Origin: Taishania sp045629585 | GTDB lineage: Bacteria; Bacteroidota; Bacteroidia; Flavobacteriales_D; Crocinitomicaceae | Direction: 5' to 3' | Assembly (NCBI GenBank): GCA_045629585.1 | Contig: JAZQRM010000060.1 | Location: 1 to 64,000, forward strand | DNA: 64,000 nt | In this document: piece by piece, positions 43,446 to 52,367 of the stretch | Numbering within the stretch: position 1 is the first letter of the stretch | How the letters are laid out: the number at the start of each line of letters is the position of its first letter | Notes under the pieces: model-generated | What the model saw: only the letters and a program-made list of their open reading frames with translations | Told to the model about the DNA's origin: nothing | The model's database searches: none | Position numbers and translations under genes: made by a program

Positions 43446-43868
43446 ATGAATAACTCAATAAATATATTAGTCCTTTGCACAGGAAACAGTTGTAGAAGTC
43501 AAATTGCAGAGGGCTATTTACGTCATTTCGCCGCTAAAAAAGCGAATATTTATAGCGCAGGGATAGAAACACATGGAGTCAATCAACACGCCATCAATAC
43601 TATGCTTGAAGAGACAATTGACATTCATGCACAAACCTCCAATCATATTGATGAATATGCCACCATTCTCTTCGATTATGTGATAACGGTTTGCGATCAC
43701 GCTCAGGAAAAATGCCCAATATTTCCAGCATCAGCAAAACGTCTACACGCAAACTTTGCAGATCCAGCAAAAGCTAAAGGAACAAAGGACGAAATTCAGC
43801 ATGAATTTAGAAGAGTAAGAGATCAAATTAAACTCTTTTGTAAAAACTTTGTCCAGGGAAATCTCTAA
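43446..43868 (+). CDS. arsC: Arsenate reductase, LMW-phosphatase/thioredoxin type
   Basis: 140 residues with the P-loop CTGNSCRSQIAEG (Cys11 nucleophile, Arg17). VITVCDHAQEKCPIFP supplies the second and third redox cysteines of the thioredoxin-coupled ArsC group, and FADPAKAKGT has the conserved Asp-Pro. It reduces arsenate to arsenite in the cytosol. No arsenite exporter (Acr3 or ArsB) follows; the next gene is convergent, 4 bases away. Confidence 0.93.
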   Translation: MNNSINILVLCTGNSCRSQIAEGYLRHFAAKKANIYSAGIETHGVNQHAINTMLEETIDIHAQTSNHIDEYATILFDYVITVCDHAQEKCPIFPASAKRLHANFADPAKAKGTKDEIQHEFRRVRDQIKLFCKNFVQGNL

Positions 43869-43872
43869 AAAA

Positions 43873-44883
43873 TCAATAGGACCTCCTCCAAATAAATGCA
43901 TCTAGTACATAATGAGTAAATTGAGGTAGAGCTAGAAGCGGAACAATCCAAAATTCACTAAGTACAATCGGAAAAGCTTCAACATGTTCTTGCCAAACCC
44001 AACGTTCCCATAAAAATTCTTCGACAAAAGCCATCGCCAATAAAATACTCAAGAATATAATTCCTCTATTTAGCCATGAGTTGGATTTCTTCTTTAAAAT
44101 GGAATAACTCGCTTTTTCAATATCTAAACAAAAAACCAATGCGATATAAGGAATTCCGTGTGAAATTACATTCAACAAAGTAAAAGCGATTTCCGTATTA
44201 AAATGTACAATCCCTAAATACCAAGAAATATAAGTTCCTAAAATCACCATCAATTTGGGCAAATTAAATGCTTTCGATTGTTTAATCAGTAGATATTGAC
44301 GAATGCAATAAAGAGATAACACTAAAAGGTAAATGGTTTTAAAAATCGCATCCGAAAAAGGAAAGGAAAAGCCGATAAATTCATTCGCCATAAACCAAGT
44401 AAACATGCGATCTGGATGTGTGAACCAAAACAACATCGGATAAAGCGTTGCATTATAAATTGCGATGGCATCCCATATTCGATCCACTTTGTTCGATATT
44501 TCTTTTCGACTGTACAATCGAACCAAACCATATTGTTGACGAATAAAATGGAAAACTGCAATATAAGCAAGTACGGACCAAAAAATGGCACTACCAAGCT
44601 GATAAAGAAAAAGAGAACACAATAAACAGATTATAGGAACGATAATGAGTAAACGTTTGTGTTTTACCCATTTACTTTTCACGCCATACGTTCGAAATAA
44701 TGAAGCATAAACATGTGCAACATCTATGAACACAATAATGATTAACCAAATCCAAAAGGGAAATTCTTCCTGTAAATATTCTAGCTCATTATGAAAAAAA
44801 AGAATCAAAATTGCTACTACAAAAGGAGGTAACAAAATCCACGTAAGATCAAATCTCCGGTTATGAATCCAATAGTTAGTCAT
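43873..44883 (-). CDS. Histidine-rich polytopic membrane protein
   Basis: 336 residues with about eight to nine helices. Conserved-looking polar sites sit at helix ends: DVAHVY near 53, HFIRQQYGLVRLY near 111, VISHGIPYIALVF near 238 and FTHYVLDAFIWR near 322. Recurrent His/Asp at membrane borders recalls di-metal membrane oxygenases or desaturases, but no recognised family motif set is complete. Last gene of a five-gene minus-strand operon; its start overlaps the oxidoreductase stop by 8 bases. Probably a membrane enzyme acting on the same product as its neighbours (inference). Confidence 0.6.
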   Translation of the reverse strand: MTNYWIHNRRFDLTWILLPPFVVAILILFFHNELEYLQEEFPFWIWLIIIVFIDVAHVYASLFRTYGVKSKWVKHKRLLIIVPIICLLCSLFLYQLGSAIFWSVLAYIAVFHFIRQQYGLVRLYSRKEISNKVDRIWDAIAIYNATLYPMLFWFTHPDRMFTWFMANEFIGFSFPFSDAIFKTIYLLVLSLYCIRQYLLIKQSKAFNLPKLMVILGTYISWYLGIVHFNTEIAFTLLNVISHGIPYIALVFCLDIEKASYSILKKKSNSWLNRGIIFLSILLAMAFVEEFLWERWVWQEHVEAFPIVLSEFWIVPLLALPQFTHYVLDAFIWRRSY

Positions 44884-46456
44884 GAAAAATTTCTTTTACT
44901 ACTTTATTACCTTGATAAAAAGCTTCTTCAAAAAGTGAAATTCCACTAAGATCAGTATGCGCAAAATATATTTTATCGGCTATACTTTTAGCCGCTTGTA
45001 AACGAGTTTCATTGTTTAAAAATCCTGGTTTGGGAGCTATCATTCCGTGTCCACGCTTATGAATTTCAATTGTCTGTAAATGATCAACTATGAGTGGATG
45101 CGCGTTTTTCAGATCAGCCAAAACTTCCTCTTCCCAATATTTATCCGATTCATTAAGCAGACGTTTTCTTTCCTTCTTAGACTCGCCATCGAGAGCGCGG
45201 TAATACGTCAATACAAAAGGCGAAGTATAAACACCTAAATGTTGATGCTGGGCATAGACATATCCCAACCCTTTCCCTTGATAAATAACATTTTCCCAAC
45301 TTAACTCTACTCCTTCACTTGTTGGAAAGCGATCAATCACCAAAGTTGCTACAATCCAAGGAGCATATTCAAAATTCGTATAACTTAGTTCTCTTGGAAT
45401 AACATATTTATTGATATATTGAGGGGTTGCCATAATAACTTTCTCGGCTTCTACTCTTTTGGTTTTTTTATTTATACCATCAAATATTAAGGCCTCAACT
45501 CCGTTTTCTGTGGTTTTTATGTCATAAACAAGATGATTCGTTTTTTGTTTATCCTTTACGTATTTTGACAATAGATTTACCAAGAATCCGTTTCCTTCGG
45601 GCCAAGTTAACAAATTATGATTGGCGTTGTAAAGTTGATGTTTTCTTGCTGTAAAATAATGAATTCCAGCCCAAGCACTTACCTCATCCATCCCTTTTCC
45701 AAAATCATCCAAACAACAATAGTTTACAAACCAATCCAAACGGTTATCATCCAGTTTTTCTAATCTCAACCATTCTTTCATGGTTATTTTATCCCACTTG
45801 ACAAATAAATCTGACTTGGAAGAAAAAGCTATCGGAAGATCAAAAGCAAATTTGCCGTTCTCATCCTTAGCATTCCGCAGTTCATCCATTCGGTCATGAA
45901 ACTTTTGAAAACTTTCCCATGTTGAAGAGGATGCATATCGTAAAGGTTCAACACCATTAATCCATTCATAATCTATGAATAAACGACTCTCAGGGGTATG
46001 ACATACATATTCAGGATGGTAAATAGGCATTTGTTGCGCATCATATCCTAGAATAATTCCTTCCTCCTCAAAAAAATCCTTCAAATCTGTATCATGTAAA
46101 TTTATTCCTGGCACATAATGCGCTCCTAACGGATATTTTGAGTGTTCATTTTCACCAAAAGCTGCATTACCACCAACTTGACTTTCCATCTCCACCAACA
46201 AAAAATCAGATTCTCCACGTTTAGACAAAGCACGAGCAGCTGCCAAAGCACTTATTCCTCCACCGACAAGTAGATATTTCGTTTTAATACTTTCGGTCGG
46301 TTTCGGAAAATCTTTACTCCACAGTCGATGGCCCAAAATATGATTGGTTCCCGTGACACGAAGCATCCAACGTTTAGCGGTTTGCTTACAAGAGTGAAAC
46401 ATGGTCAATCCCAAAACAGCCAATGCACTCAAAGAAATAAATTGACTCCGTTTCAT
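44876..46456 (-). CDS. FAD-dependent amine-oxidase-like protein, exported
   Basis: 526 residues. The N-terminus (MKRSQFISLSALAVLGLTMFHSC) is a signal sequence with a possible lipobox Cys near 23. YLLVGGGISALAAARALSKRG near 61-81 is the dinucleotide-binding fold, and LLVEMESQVGGNA the second FAD motif. The C-terminal IYFAHTDLSGISLFEEAFYQG is the flavin-proximal amine-oxidase end. Between an aminopropyltransferase-like gene (overlap 4 bases) and a membrane enzyme-like gene, a polyamine-type or lipid amine is a plausible substrate. Confidence 0.8.
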   Translation of the reverse strand: MKRSQFISLSALAVLGLTMFHSCKQTAKRWMLRVTGTNHILGHRLWSKDFPKPTESIKTKYLLVGGGISALAAARALSKRGESDFLLVEMESQVGGNAAFGENEHSKYPLGAHYVPGINLHDTDLKDFFEEEGIILGYDAQQMPIYHPEYVCHTPESRLFIDYEWINGVEPLRYASSSTWESFQKFHDRMDELRNAKDENGKFAFDLPIAFSSKSDLFVKWDKITMKEWLRLEKLDDNRLDWFVNYCCLDDFGKGMDEVSAWAGIHYFTARKHQLYNANHNLLTWPEGNGFLVNLLSKYVKDKQKTNHLVYDIKTTENGVEALIFDGINKKTKRVEAEKVIMATPQYINKYVIPRELSYTNFEYAPWIVATLVIDRFPTSEGVELSWENVIYQGKGLGYVYAQHQHLGVYTSPFVLTYYRALDGESKKERKRLLNESDKYWEEEVLADLKNAHPLIVDHLQTIEIHKRGHGMIAPKPGFLNNETRLQAAKSIADKIYFAHTDLSGISLFEEAFYQGNKVVKEIFHD

Positions 46457-47976
46457 TTTATAAAGCTAGTCCATTCTTCTTCAAAATCTCTCACCAACGC
46501 CTGATTGTCTAAGCGATTTACCTCTACTTGCTTTTTTGCTTGCATATCTTTCGTGAAATGGGTCAATCGTTCGAAATTAAAATCATAAAAACGTAAACCT
46601 TCAACTCTTCGATATACCTTTTTAAATCCTTGCGTCGGATTTGCAGCAAACAAATTAAAGCCCCATTCACCAAAAGAAGGCACATAGACATGGAACGGTC
46701 GAATAGATGGATAAACAGAAGCAATGGTTTCATGAATGGTCCAAAAAGCATTAGGTGCACTCATCGGTGAAGTCGTTTGAATACTTGCTACAGATTGAGG
46801 CTTCATCGCTTTTTGTAACGTTTGGTAAAAATAGTTGGTGTATAGTTTCCCTAAACTAAAATTGGACGGATCCGGGAAATCAATAATAATTACATCAAAC
46901 TTGGATTTATTCTCTTTCACCCAAATAAAAGCATCCGCGTTAATAACCGAAACTTTAGGATGATTTAATGCATTTTGATTGTATTTGACAAGCTGTTCAT
47001 TAGTCTGAAACATTTTTGTCATTCCGTTGTCCAAATCAACCAAAGTTATTTGCTCTACTTCTTTATATTTTAAAACTTCACGTGCTGCTAAACCATCTCC
47101 TCCACCTAAAATTAACACCTGCTTAATTTGCGGAGCCATACTCATAACCGGATGCACCAACGCTTCGTGATAACGATATTCATCCTTCGTATCAAATTGC
47201 AAGTTATTGTTTAAATACAACTGAAAATGTTTCGAAACATTGGTCAAAACAATCTTTTGATAGGGCGTCGTATGCTGATAAACAATTTTCCCTGGATATA
47301 AATTTCGTTCAGCAAAACTCATAACCTGTTTATTAAAAATCAACAGCACGACCAAAACGATTAATCCCAAAAAGGACTTTATTTTTAGAATAAGGCTGTC
47401 TTTTAATTCGTCTTTAAAAAGGAAAATCATCAACCACCCAACCAATACATTCAAGATTCCAAATACGATCGAAGTATTCATTAATCCCAAATGGGGAACA
47501 AACAAAATAGGAAATAACAAAGCGGCCAACAAAGCACCGATGTAATCGAACGTAAAAATATTTGCAACAAGATCTTTAAATTCCAATCGATCTTTCAGAA
47601 TGCGCATTAATAGTGGTATTTCCATACCAACGAGCATTCCTGTCAATCCTAAAAAAGTAAAAAGTGTAAACTGAAAATAGCTACCTTCGTGAAAAAGATA
47701 AAACAAAACAGTCGAACTGATTCCACCAATAATTCCGATTAGAATTTCCATTTCAACAAATCGTCTAAACAAATCACGAACGATGTATTTAGAAAGATAA
47801 GAACCAATTCCCATGGCAAACATGTACACACCAATCGAATAGGAAAATTGTTTAACCGAATCACCTAACAAGTAACTTGCCAATGCTCCCGCAATCAACT
47901 CATAAATAAAACCACAAGTTGAAATGATAAAAACGGTCAGCAGAAGTACAAATTGAAACTTCTTTTGTTTACCCAT
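46453..47976 (-). CDS. Membrane-embedded spermidine-synthase-like aminopropyltransferase
   Basis: 507 residues. About seven helices (1-215) are fused to a SpeE-like domain (230-480). VLILGGGDGLAAREVLKYKEV and LVDLDNGMTK match SAM/dcSAM binding, while the catalytic segment reads IIDFPDPSNFSLGKLYT rather than the DGSDPxGPA of true SpeE. The acceptor pocket therefore probably differs from putrescine. I recall similar membrane SpeE-like proteins beside DUF350 and DUF4178 genes in many bacteria. Decarboxylated SAM could come from the SpeD domain encoded at 35397. Overlaps DUF350 by 8 bases and the oxidoreductase by 4. Confidence 0.88.
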   Translation of the reverse strand: MGKQKKFQFVLLLTVFIISTCGFIYELIAGALASYLLGDSVKQFSYSIGVYMFAMGIGSYLSKYIVRDLFRRFVEMEILIGIIGGISSTVLFYLFHEGSYFQFTLFTFLGLTGMLVGMEIPLLMRILKDRLEFKDLVANIFTFDYIGALLAALLFPILFVPHLGLMNTSIVFGILNVLVGWLMIFLFKDELKDSLILKIKSFLGLIVLVVLLIFNKQVMSFAERNLYPGKIVYQHTTPYQKIVLTNVSKHFQLYLNNNLQFDTKDEYRYHEALVHPVMSMAPQIKQVLILGGGDGLAAREVLKYKEVEQITLVDLDNGMTKMFQTNEQLVKYNQNALNHPKVSVINADAFIWVKENKSKFDVIIIDFPDPSNFSLGKLYTNYFYQTLQKAMKPQSVASIQTTSPMSAPNAFWTIHETIASVYPSIRPFHVYVPSFGEWGFNLFAANPTQGFKKVYRRVEGLRFYDFNFERLTHFTKDMQAKKQVEVNRLDNQALVRDFEEEWTSFIK

Positions 47977-48181
47977 GAATGGAAGCGCTAATTATCATCG
48001 AAACACCCAAAATAATTGCTGCAAAAACAATTGCTAATGCAACATTTTTGTTTTCTACAATTTCTTTCCAAGAACGTTCTGGCGTAATTTTCTCAATAAT
48101 TAAATAGGTAACTAATAAAACAACAATTCCAATAAAACAATAAACAAATGATGCGAGCATCCCTTTAAAATAGATTTCCAT
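47969..48181 (-). CDS. DUF350 membrane protein, single-unit form
   Basis: 70 residues: two helices with the DUF350 pattern LVTYLIIEKITPERSWKEI followed by ENKNVALAIVFAAIILGVSMI. DUF350 proteins such as YjfL usually have two such units (about 130 residues); this has one. Family position is always near membrane aminopropyltransferases, DUF4178 or ATP-grasp genes. Likely a membrane partner of the operon. It overlaps the next gene by 8 bases and follows DUF4178 by 17. Confidence 0.85.
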   Translation of the reverse strand: MEIYFKGMLASFVYCFIGIVVLLVTYLIIEKITPERSWKEIVENKNVALAIVFAAIILGVSMIISASIHG

Positions 48182-48198
48182 AATTTTCTGTTTTTATA

Positions 48199-49653
48199 TT
48201 ATTTATGTCCACCACTTGAATAATTTCGATAAACATAATGACTTCTTCTTCCGGTGTAACTGGTATCTTCTAACGTTTCAAAATTGACTTTACGAAAAAG
48301 CGTATTATAACTTTCTAGTGATACATAAGCAACTAATGCCATTCCTAAAAAAAGGGCAAATTGATAATTTTTAATCCGAGCAATAGCCTTCCAGGAAACA
48401 TCCGTAAATGAGAACGAACTTTGTAGGTAATTAAATGCAAAATAGAAAATAATTACAACAAGTCCTAAAGCAACAATTATCGGCCAAAACACGATCTTGT
48501 GCCCTGTCCTAAATCGCAAATCAATATCTAACATAGTTCGAGTTCCATTTGCAGGTTCATCTACACGATAAAATCCATTCTGTTTATTCAATTCAAATTT
48601 CAGTACATAATCCCCTTTTGGAACATCCATCAATTTAATATCTAGCGCCATTGCATCATTCTGAGAATTGTAAAACAAGCGCTGCATTTGAGCAAAAACA
48701 ACTTTATGTGTATTGACATTCATCAACTGAATTTTCTGAAGATTTGAGATTACATTAGAAGAAATACTTCCGTCGATATTTAATATTTCATTTTTGCTAT
48801 ATAAAATACTGACTGGATATTCAAAAATGAGTGTTTCCGATTCTTCAAATTGACCAACATCGTATAAAACGTCAGAAATATGTCGGGTTTCGTCCTTTCC
48901 ATACCAAGTTTTAACGTGAAAAATTAAAAAAAGAGCTAAAAACAAGGCTAAAGAGGCAAAGAAAAGCTTATAAAAAGTTTTTGTATAAATTTGATAGCGC
49001 TCTCGAAAGACTTCCTTTTTATTGCTAAAGCTGTATAAAAATTTGGTTAGCGAAATGAATTGTCCCCAAAATATGCTCCATTGATTTTCCGCTTTTTCGA
49101 CACTTAAATAATTATCGGATTCTATATCTTCCTCATAAAAATTAAGATATTCTACACTTTGATCAATATCATACGCGAAAAAACCAATTGCGTATTCAAC
49201 ATTTCCTTTAAAACGTTCATCATACGAAAAGCTTTTTTTATTCTTACGGATACCTTTCGATATAGCATTATTGATATTAAAGGATTTAGGAAGTTCAAAT
49301 GGTGTTAGAGAGGAAACATTATTTCCATTATCTTTCTCAATTGAAAAAAAATGAAAATCAGAAGAATTACTCACTCCACCTAATTCGATCCATTTATAAA
49401 CAACACTTTTCTTTTTAGCAATACTATACAGATTATAGTACTTATTTTTAAATTGATAACTTTCAAAAAGTTCCAAAGTAAATACTTCCGAATCATCGAT
49501 TTGTTGCTCTCTTTTCTTTACAAAACCCAGATTTCCTTGTTCAATTTTGTGTTGACCATTACATTTTGGGCAGACAAAACACGTAAATAAAGTCAAGTCA
49601 ACCTTTACAGAAGGTGAATATCCACAAGTAGAGCAAACAACCATTTTCTTCAT
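48199..49653 (-). CDS. DUF4178 zinc-ribbon membrane protein
   Basis: 484 residues. A zinc ribbon at the start (Cys7-x2-Cys10 and Cys28-x2-Cys31), then a DUF4178 beta domain (about 50-200: YNLYSIAKKKSVVYKWIELG, FHFFSIEKDN). Three helices near 228-250, 390-412 and 430-450 flank an extracytoplasmic domain (255-385). The end is rich in Arg/Tyr/Gly. First gene of the five-gene operon. A cytosolic sensor or scaffold tied to a periplasmic domain would fit, but there is no experimental assignment I know of. Confidence 0.85.
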   Translation of the reverse strand: MKKMVVCSTCGYSPSVKVDLTLFTCFVCPKCNGQHKIEQGNLGFVKKREQQIDDSEVFTLELFESYQFKNKYYNLYSIAKKKSVVYKWIELGGVSNSSDFHFFSIEKDNGNNVSSLTPFELPKSFNINNAISKGIRKNKKSFSYDERFKGNVEYAIGFFAYDIDQSVEYLNFYEEDIESDNYLSVEKAENQWSIFWGQFISLTKFLYSFSNKKEVFRERYQIYTKTFYKLFFASLALFLALFLIFHVKTWYGKDETRHISDVLYDVGQFEESETLIFEYPVSILYSKNEILNIDGSISSNVISNLQKIQLMNVNTHKVVFAQMQRLFYNSQNDAMALDIKLMDVPKGDYVLKFELNKQNGFYRVDEPANGTRTMLDIDLRFRTGHKIVFWPIIVALGLVVIIFYFAFNYLQSSFSFTDVSWKAIARIKNYQFALFLGMALVAYVSLESYNTLFRKVNFETLEDTSYTGRRSHYVYRNYSSGGHK

Positions 49654-50295
49654 CGCCGTAAAAATAGTTATTTAGATAAAATTGACTACTTAATTGAATT
49701 ATTAATCCCGAATAAATACACTTTTACTTCATTCTAAAAAATCCTATAACCATCCAAACAAAACTTATCAAAGTACCAATCGCTCCTAGGTAAATTAGAA
49801 TGATCGAATAAGGCCAATCCATTATCCTGAAAAGTGAACCTATTGATAAAACAATTACAAAAACGAATGCAATTAAAAGAATAAAGTACCACTACATCAA
49901 AAGAATAAAAAAAGGATAAAGGTAGAAATATCATCTTAAAATAAATGAGTGTTTTACTAAAAAAACTTACCAATTAACTACTGATATCTCGTGTTTCAAA
50001 AAAAAGTAAAATCCTTTCTTAGACTCTATTTCCTTGTGTTAACATTGTTAAAAATGCTTATAATTCATTTCCTTTATATATGATTTTCGTAATCATAATG
50101 AGTGTGAATTTCGTCCTCAACAAGAGTACGCATAAGGTTTTCAACATCTAACTCCTTTGCATGCTAACATCATGCCGTTCCTCGTTCCTATTTGTTTTAA
50201 GTATCGAAATTCTTTAACTTTTGTAAACTATACGCGTAAGGTGTAAGCACTTATGCTTTTAGCAAACAATTAACTTATCCAAATAATTACCTTTT
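49654..50295. other. Long intergenic region with a broken small gene
   Basis: 642 bases upstream of both the DUF4178 operon and the BaeRF gene. It contains the frameshifted membrane gene at 49724-49934 (separate entry) and a 29-codon open frame with no start codon at 50074-50163 (minus). The rest (50164-50295) seems to be the leader of the BaeRF gene. Confidence 0.5.
49724..49934 (-). pseudogene. Frameshifted small two-helix membrane protein
   Basis: On the minus strand, ATG 49934 reads MIFLPLSFFYSFDVVVLY. After a +1 shift near 49890, the frame continues as FILLIAFVFVIVLSIGSLFR, IMDWPYSIILIYLGAIGTLI and SFVWMVIGFFRMK, stopping at 49726-49724. The motif GSLFRIMDWPYSIILIYLG is typical of small GldL-like membrane proteins of Flavobacteria (FKIMHWPGA...LLIIG). 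The downstream part has no start codon of its own and a TAG just before it, so the gene appears broken by one base. Confidence 0.55.
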
Positions 50296-51375
50296 ATGAG
50301 TATTAAAAAACAAGTGGCTACCTTGGCCAATGAGAGTAATAATCCTTGTATAACGATTTCATTTAACACCCATCGTTCAGCCCCAGAAAATCATCAAGAT
50401 GAGATTCAGATTAAAAATCTTGTACGGGAGGCAGAAGAACGAGTATTACAGGAATTCAGTAAGCGTGATATTCAAGAGATTTTGGATCGTTTACATCAAT
50501 TGCCAAAAGAAATGGATTTAAGTAAAAACTTAGATTCAATTAATATATACTTGTCAAAAGATACTTTTGAGGTTATCCGAACAACTTGGCCTGTAATTCA
50601 CGAAGGTGTTTTTATTGATAATACTTTTGCCATTCGTCCTTTGATTAAGGCAATGAACAGAAACGAAGAATATTATATTCTCTATCTGACTCAAAAAGGA
50701 ATTCATTTATATCTGGCGTTGAATGACACGATCATCAAGGAGATTACAGATGAACATTTCCCTTACACAGAACGTAAAGTTACAGCTGCATTTATGAGTA
50801 ATTCTGGAAATACAGATCATACAGCTAAGAAAAAAGAATTTTTTAATCAAGTAGACAAAGCAGTACAACATGCTGTAGCTGAAACAGATTTACCTATCGT
50901 CGTTATCGCTACGGAAGATAATTATAACAATTATCTATCCGTTGCAGATCACCCTCAAATCTATACAGGAAATGTAAGTATTGAGTTTAATGCGCCAAAT
51001 CTACAATTAGAAATTATTAATGGTGCATGGAATTTTATTAAAGATTTACAATATACGCGCCGAACAGATTGCATTGAAGAAATGAAAGAGGCAATTAGTC
51101 AAGGAAATGTTTTAACCGATTTGCAAGAAATCTATCAAGCTGCGATTGATGGGCGCGGAGATCTACTAATCGTTCACCAAGATTTTCAACAAGCGGTACG
51201 AATGATTGACGATCGAACATTTGACTTAGTTAACGACCCCAATGAAGTTGGAACTGTAGATGACATCACAAGTAACATTGCTTGGGAAATCATATCAAAA
51301 AAAGGCCGTGCTATCTTTACGCAACAAGATGAAATTAAAGACCTTGGTACAATTGTTTTAAAAACAAGATATTAA
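50296..51375 (+). CDS. BaeRF3-like (bacterial archaeo-eukaryotic release factor-type) protein
   Basis: 359 residues. The order resembles BaeRF proteins: an N-terminal region (CITISFNTHRSAPENHQDEIQIKNLVREAEERV), a middle domain with LYLTQKGIHLYLAL near 137, and a C-terminal eRF1 domain 3-like part (about 265-359: CIEEMKEAISQGNVLTDLQEIYQAAIDGRGDLLIVHQDF). These proteins share folds with eRF1/Pelota and have been proposed to act on stalled or dormant ribosomes. No GGQ-type hydrolysis motif is seen. Single gene closed by a strong hairpin. Family assignment from memory. Confidence 0.65.
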   Translation: MSIKKQVATLANESNNPCITISFNTHRSAPENHQDEIQIKNLVREAEERVLQEFSKRDIQEILDRLHQLPKEMDLSKNLDSINIYLSKDTFEVIRTTWPVIHEGVFIDNTFAIRPLIKAMNRNEEYYILYLTQKGIHLYLALNDTIIKEITDEHFPYTERKVTAAFMSNSGNTDHTAKKKEFFNQVDKAVQHAVAETDLPIVVIATEDNYNNYLSVADHPQIYTGNVSIEFNAPNLQLEIINGAWNFIKDLQYTRRTDCIEEMKEAISQGNVLTDLQEIYQAAIDGRGDLLIVHQDFQQAVRMIDDRTFDLVNDPNEVGTVDDITSNIAWEIISKKGRAIFTQQDEIKDLGTIVLKTRY

Positions 51376-51400
51376 GTATCAATATAAAATACAGTAAAAT

Positions 51401-51430
51401 ACAAAGGGCGAATCACTTCGCCCTTTCACA
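51401..51430 (+). terminator. Rho-independent terminator
   Basis: AAAGGGCGAA-TCAC-TTCGCCCTTT perfect 10-bp stem, 28 bases after the BaeRF-like gene. Could also serve the convergent TPR gene. Confidence 0.8.
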
Positions 51431-51458
51431 TATTCCTCCTCGTTTATACGCTTATTCT

Positions 51459-52211
51459 TTATTCACAACGCATTAATTTCTGTTCCATAACAGAAGAAAG
51501 AGCCTCGTCCATTTCCAGTAAAAATTCTGCATAAGCAATGTATATTCCACATGCATTATCGTGCATTTTATTCCTTTCGTAAATCTCCCCAATTAGTAAT
51601 ACAGTAGTCTCATCTACAATGAAAAGCTCCATTACCTCTGGAGTTTTTACTACAAATTGATTTAATCGTTCTTTTTGACCAGAACCATCCAATACATTGA
51701 TTTTTAACTCCACTCCTTCTAAGAAGAAGTCCTCACTTATTCGCATCACCTCATCGGCCAGTTCTTCTGCCTGCTTGTAGTTTTTCAATAGCAAGAAAAT
51801 AGTTCCTTTGTCCACTTTATAATAATGTTCGCTTGGATCTAGTGAAATAGCCGTATTTATCAAACCTAAAGCTTTGTTTAAAGCGTTAGCATCCTCCGAT
51901 TGTGCATAACGTAGATATCTTGCATACATTCCATTTGCAGCCGCACTTTTAGGCGCAATTTCTATTGCTTTTTTATAATCATTTTCAGCTAATCCTTGCT
52001 CTCCCATCATAGACGAAAACTCCGCACGCATTAAATAATACCAAGGTTCGGTGGGGTTCTTTTGTATAGCCGTTGTCAGTTTTTTATTTCTTTCGTCACT
52101 ATCTAATTCCAATAAGCTTTCATAAAAAACGTGTAATTTTTCACTCATCATTTGAGCAGAAAGAACCACAGACCACATTAGCATACATAATGCTATTCCA
52201 TATTTTTTCAT
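51459..52211 (-). CDS. Periplasmic TPR-repeat protein
   Basis: 250 residues: signal peptide MKKYGIALCMLMWSVVLSAQ, then tetratricopeptide-like helix pairs (PWYYLMRAEFSSMMGEQGLAENDYKKAI, KSAAANGMYARYLRYAQSEDANALNKAL, EHYYKVDKGTIFLLLKNYKQAEELADEV). A protein-interaction scaffold in the periplasm with no specific assignment. Confidence 0.75.
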   Translation of the reverse strand: MKKYGIALCMLMWSVVLSAQMMSEKLHVFYESLLELDSDERNKKLTTAIQKNPTEPWYYLMRAEFSSMMGEQGLAENDYKKAIEIAPKSAAANGMYARYLRYAQSEDANALNKALGLINTAISLDPSEHYYKVDKGTIFLLLKNYKQAEELADEVMRISEDFFLEGVELKINVLDGSGQKERLNQFVVKTPEVMELFIVDETTVLLIGEIYERNKMHDNACGIYIAYAEFLLEMDEALSSVMEQKLMRCE

Positions 52212-52367
52212 GAGTTAAAAGTAAAAAAGAATCTTCAATTTCAGCTAAAACCTATTAAAATCAAATTTCATCAAGCAACACCCTAATATTATGTCACTTC
52301 CCCTAAAAATATTGGGATAAAAAGCTATATTTAAGCCGATAAATCATCTCACACCAACCTATTTACT

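Noticed and set aside
46453..47976. Second true spermidine synthase
   Set aside because: The catalytic loop differs (FPDPSN) and seven helices are fused; a real SpeE domain exists at 35397.
50074..50163. 29-codon open frame on the minus strand reading AKELDVENLMRTLVEDEI
   Set aside because: It looks protein-like but has no start codon, has a stop just upstream, and is very short; at most a remnant.
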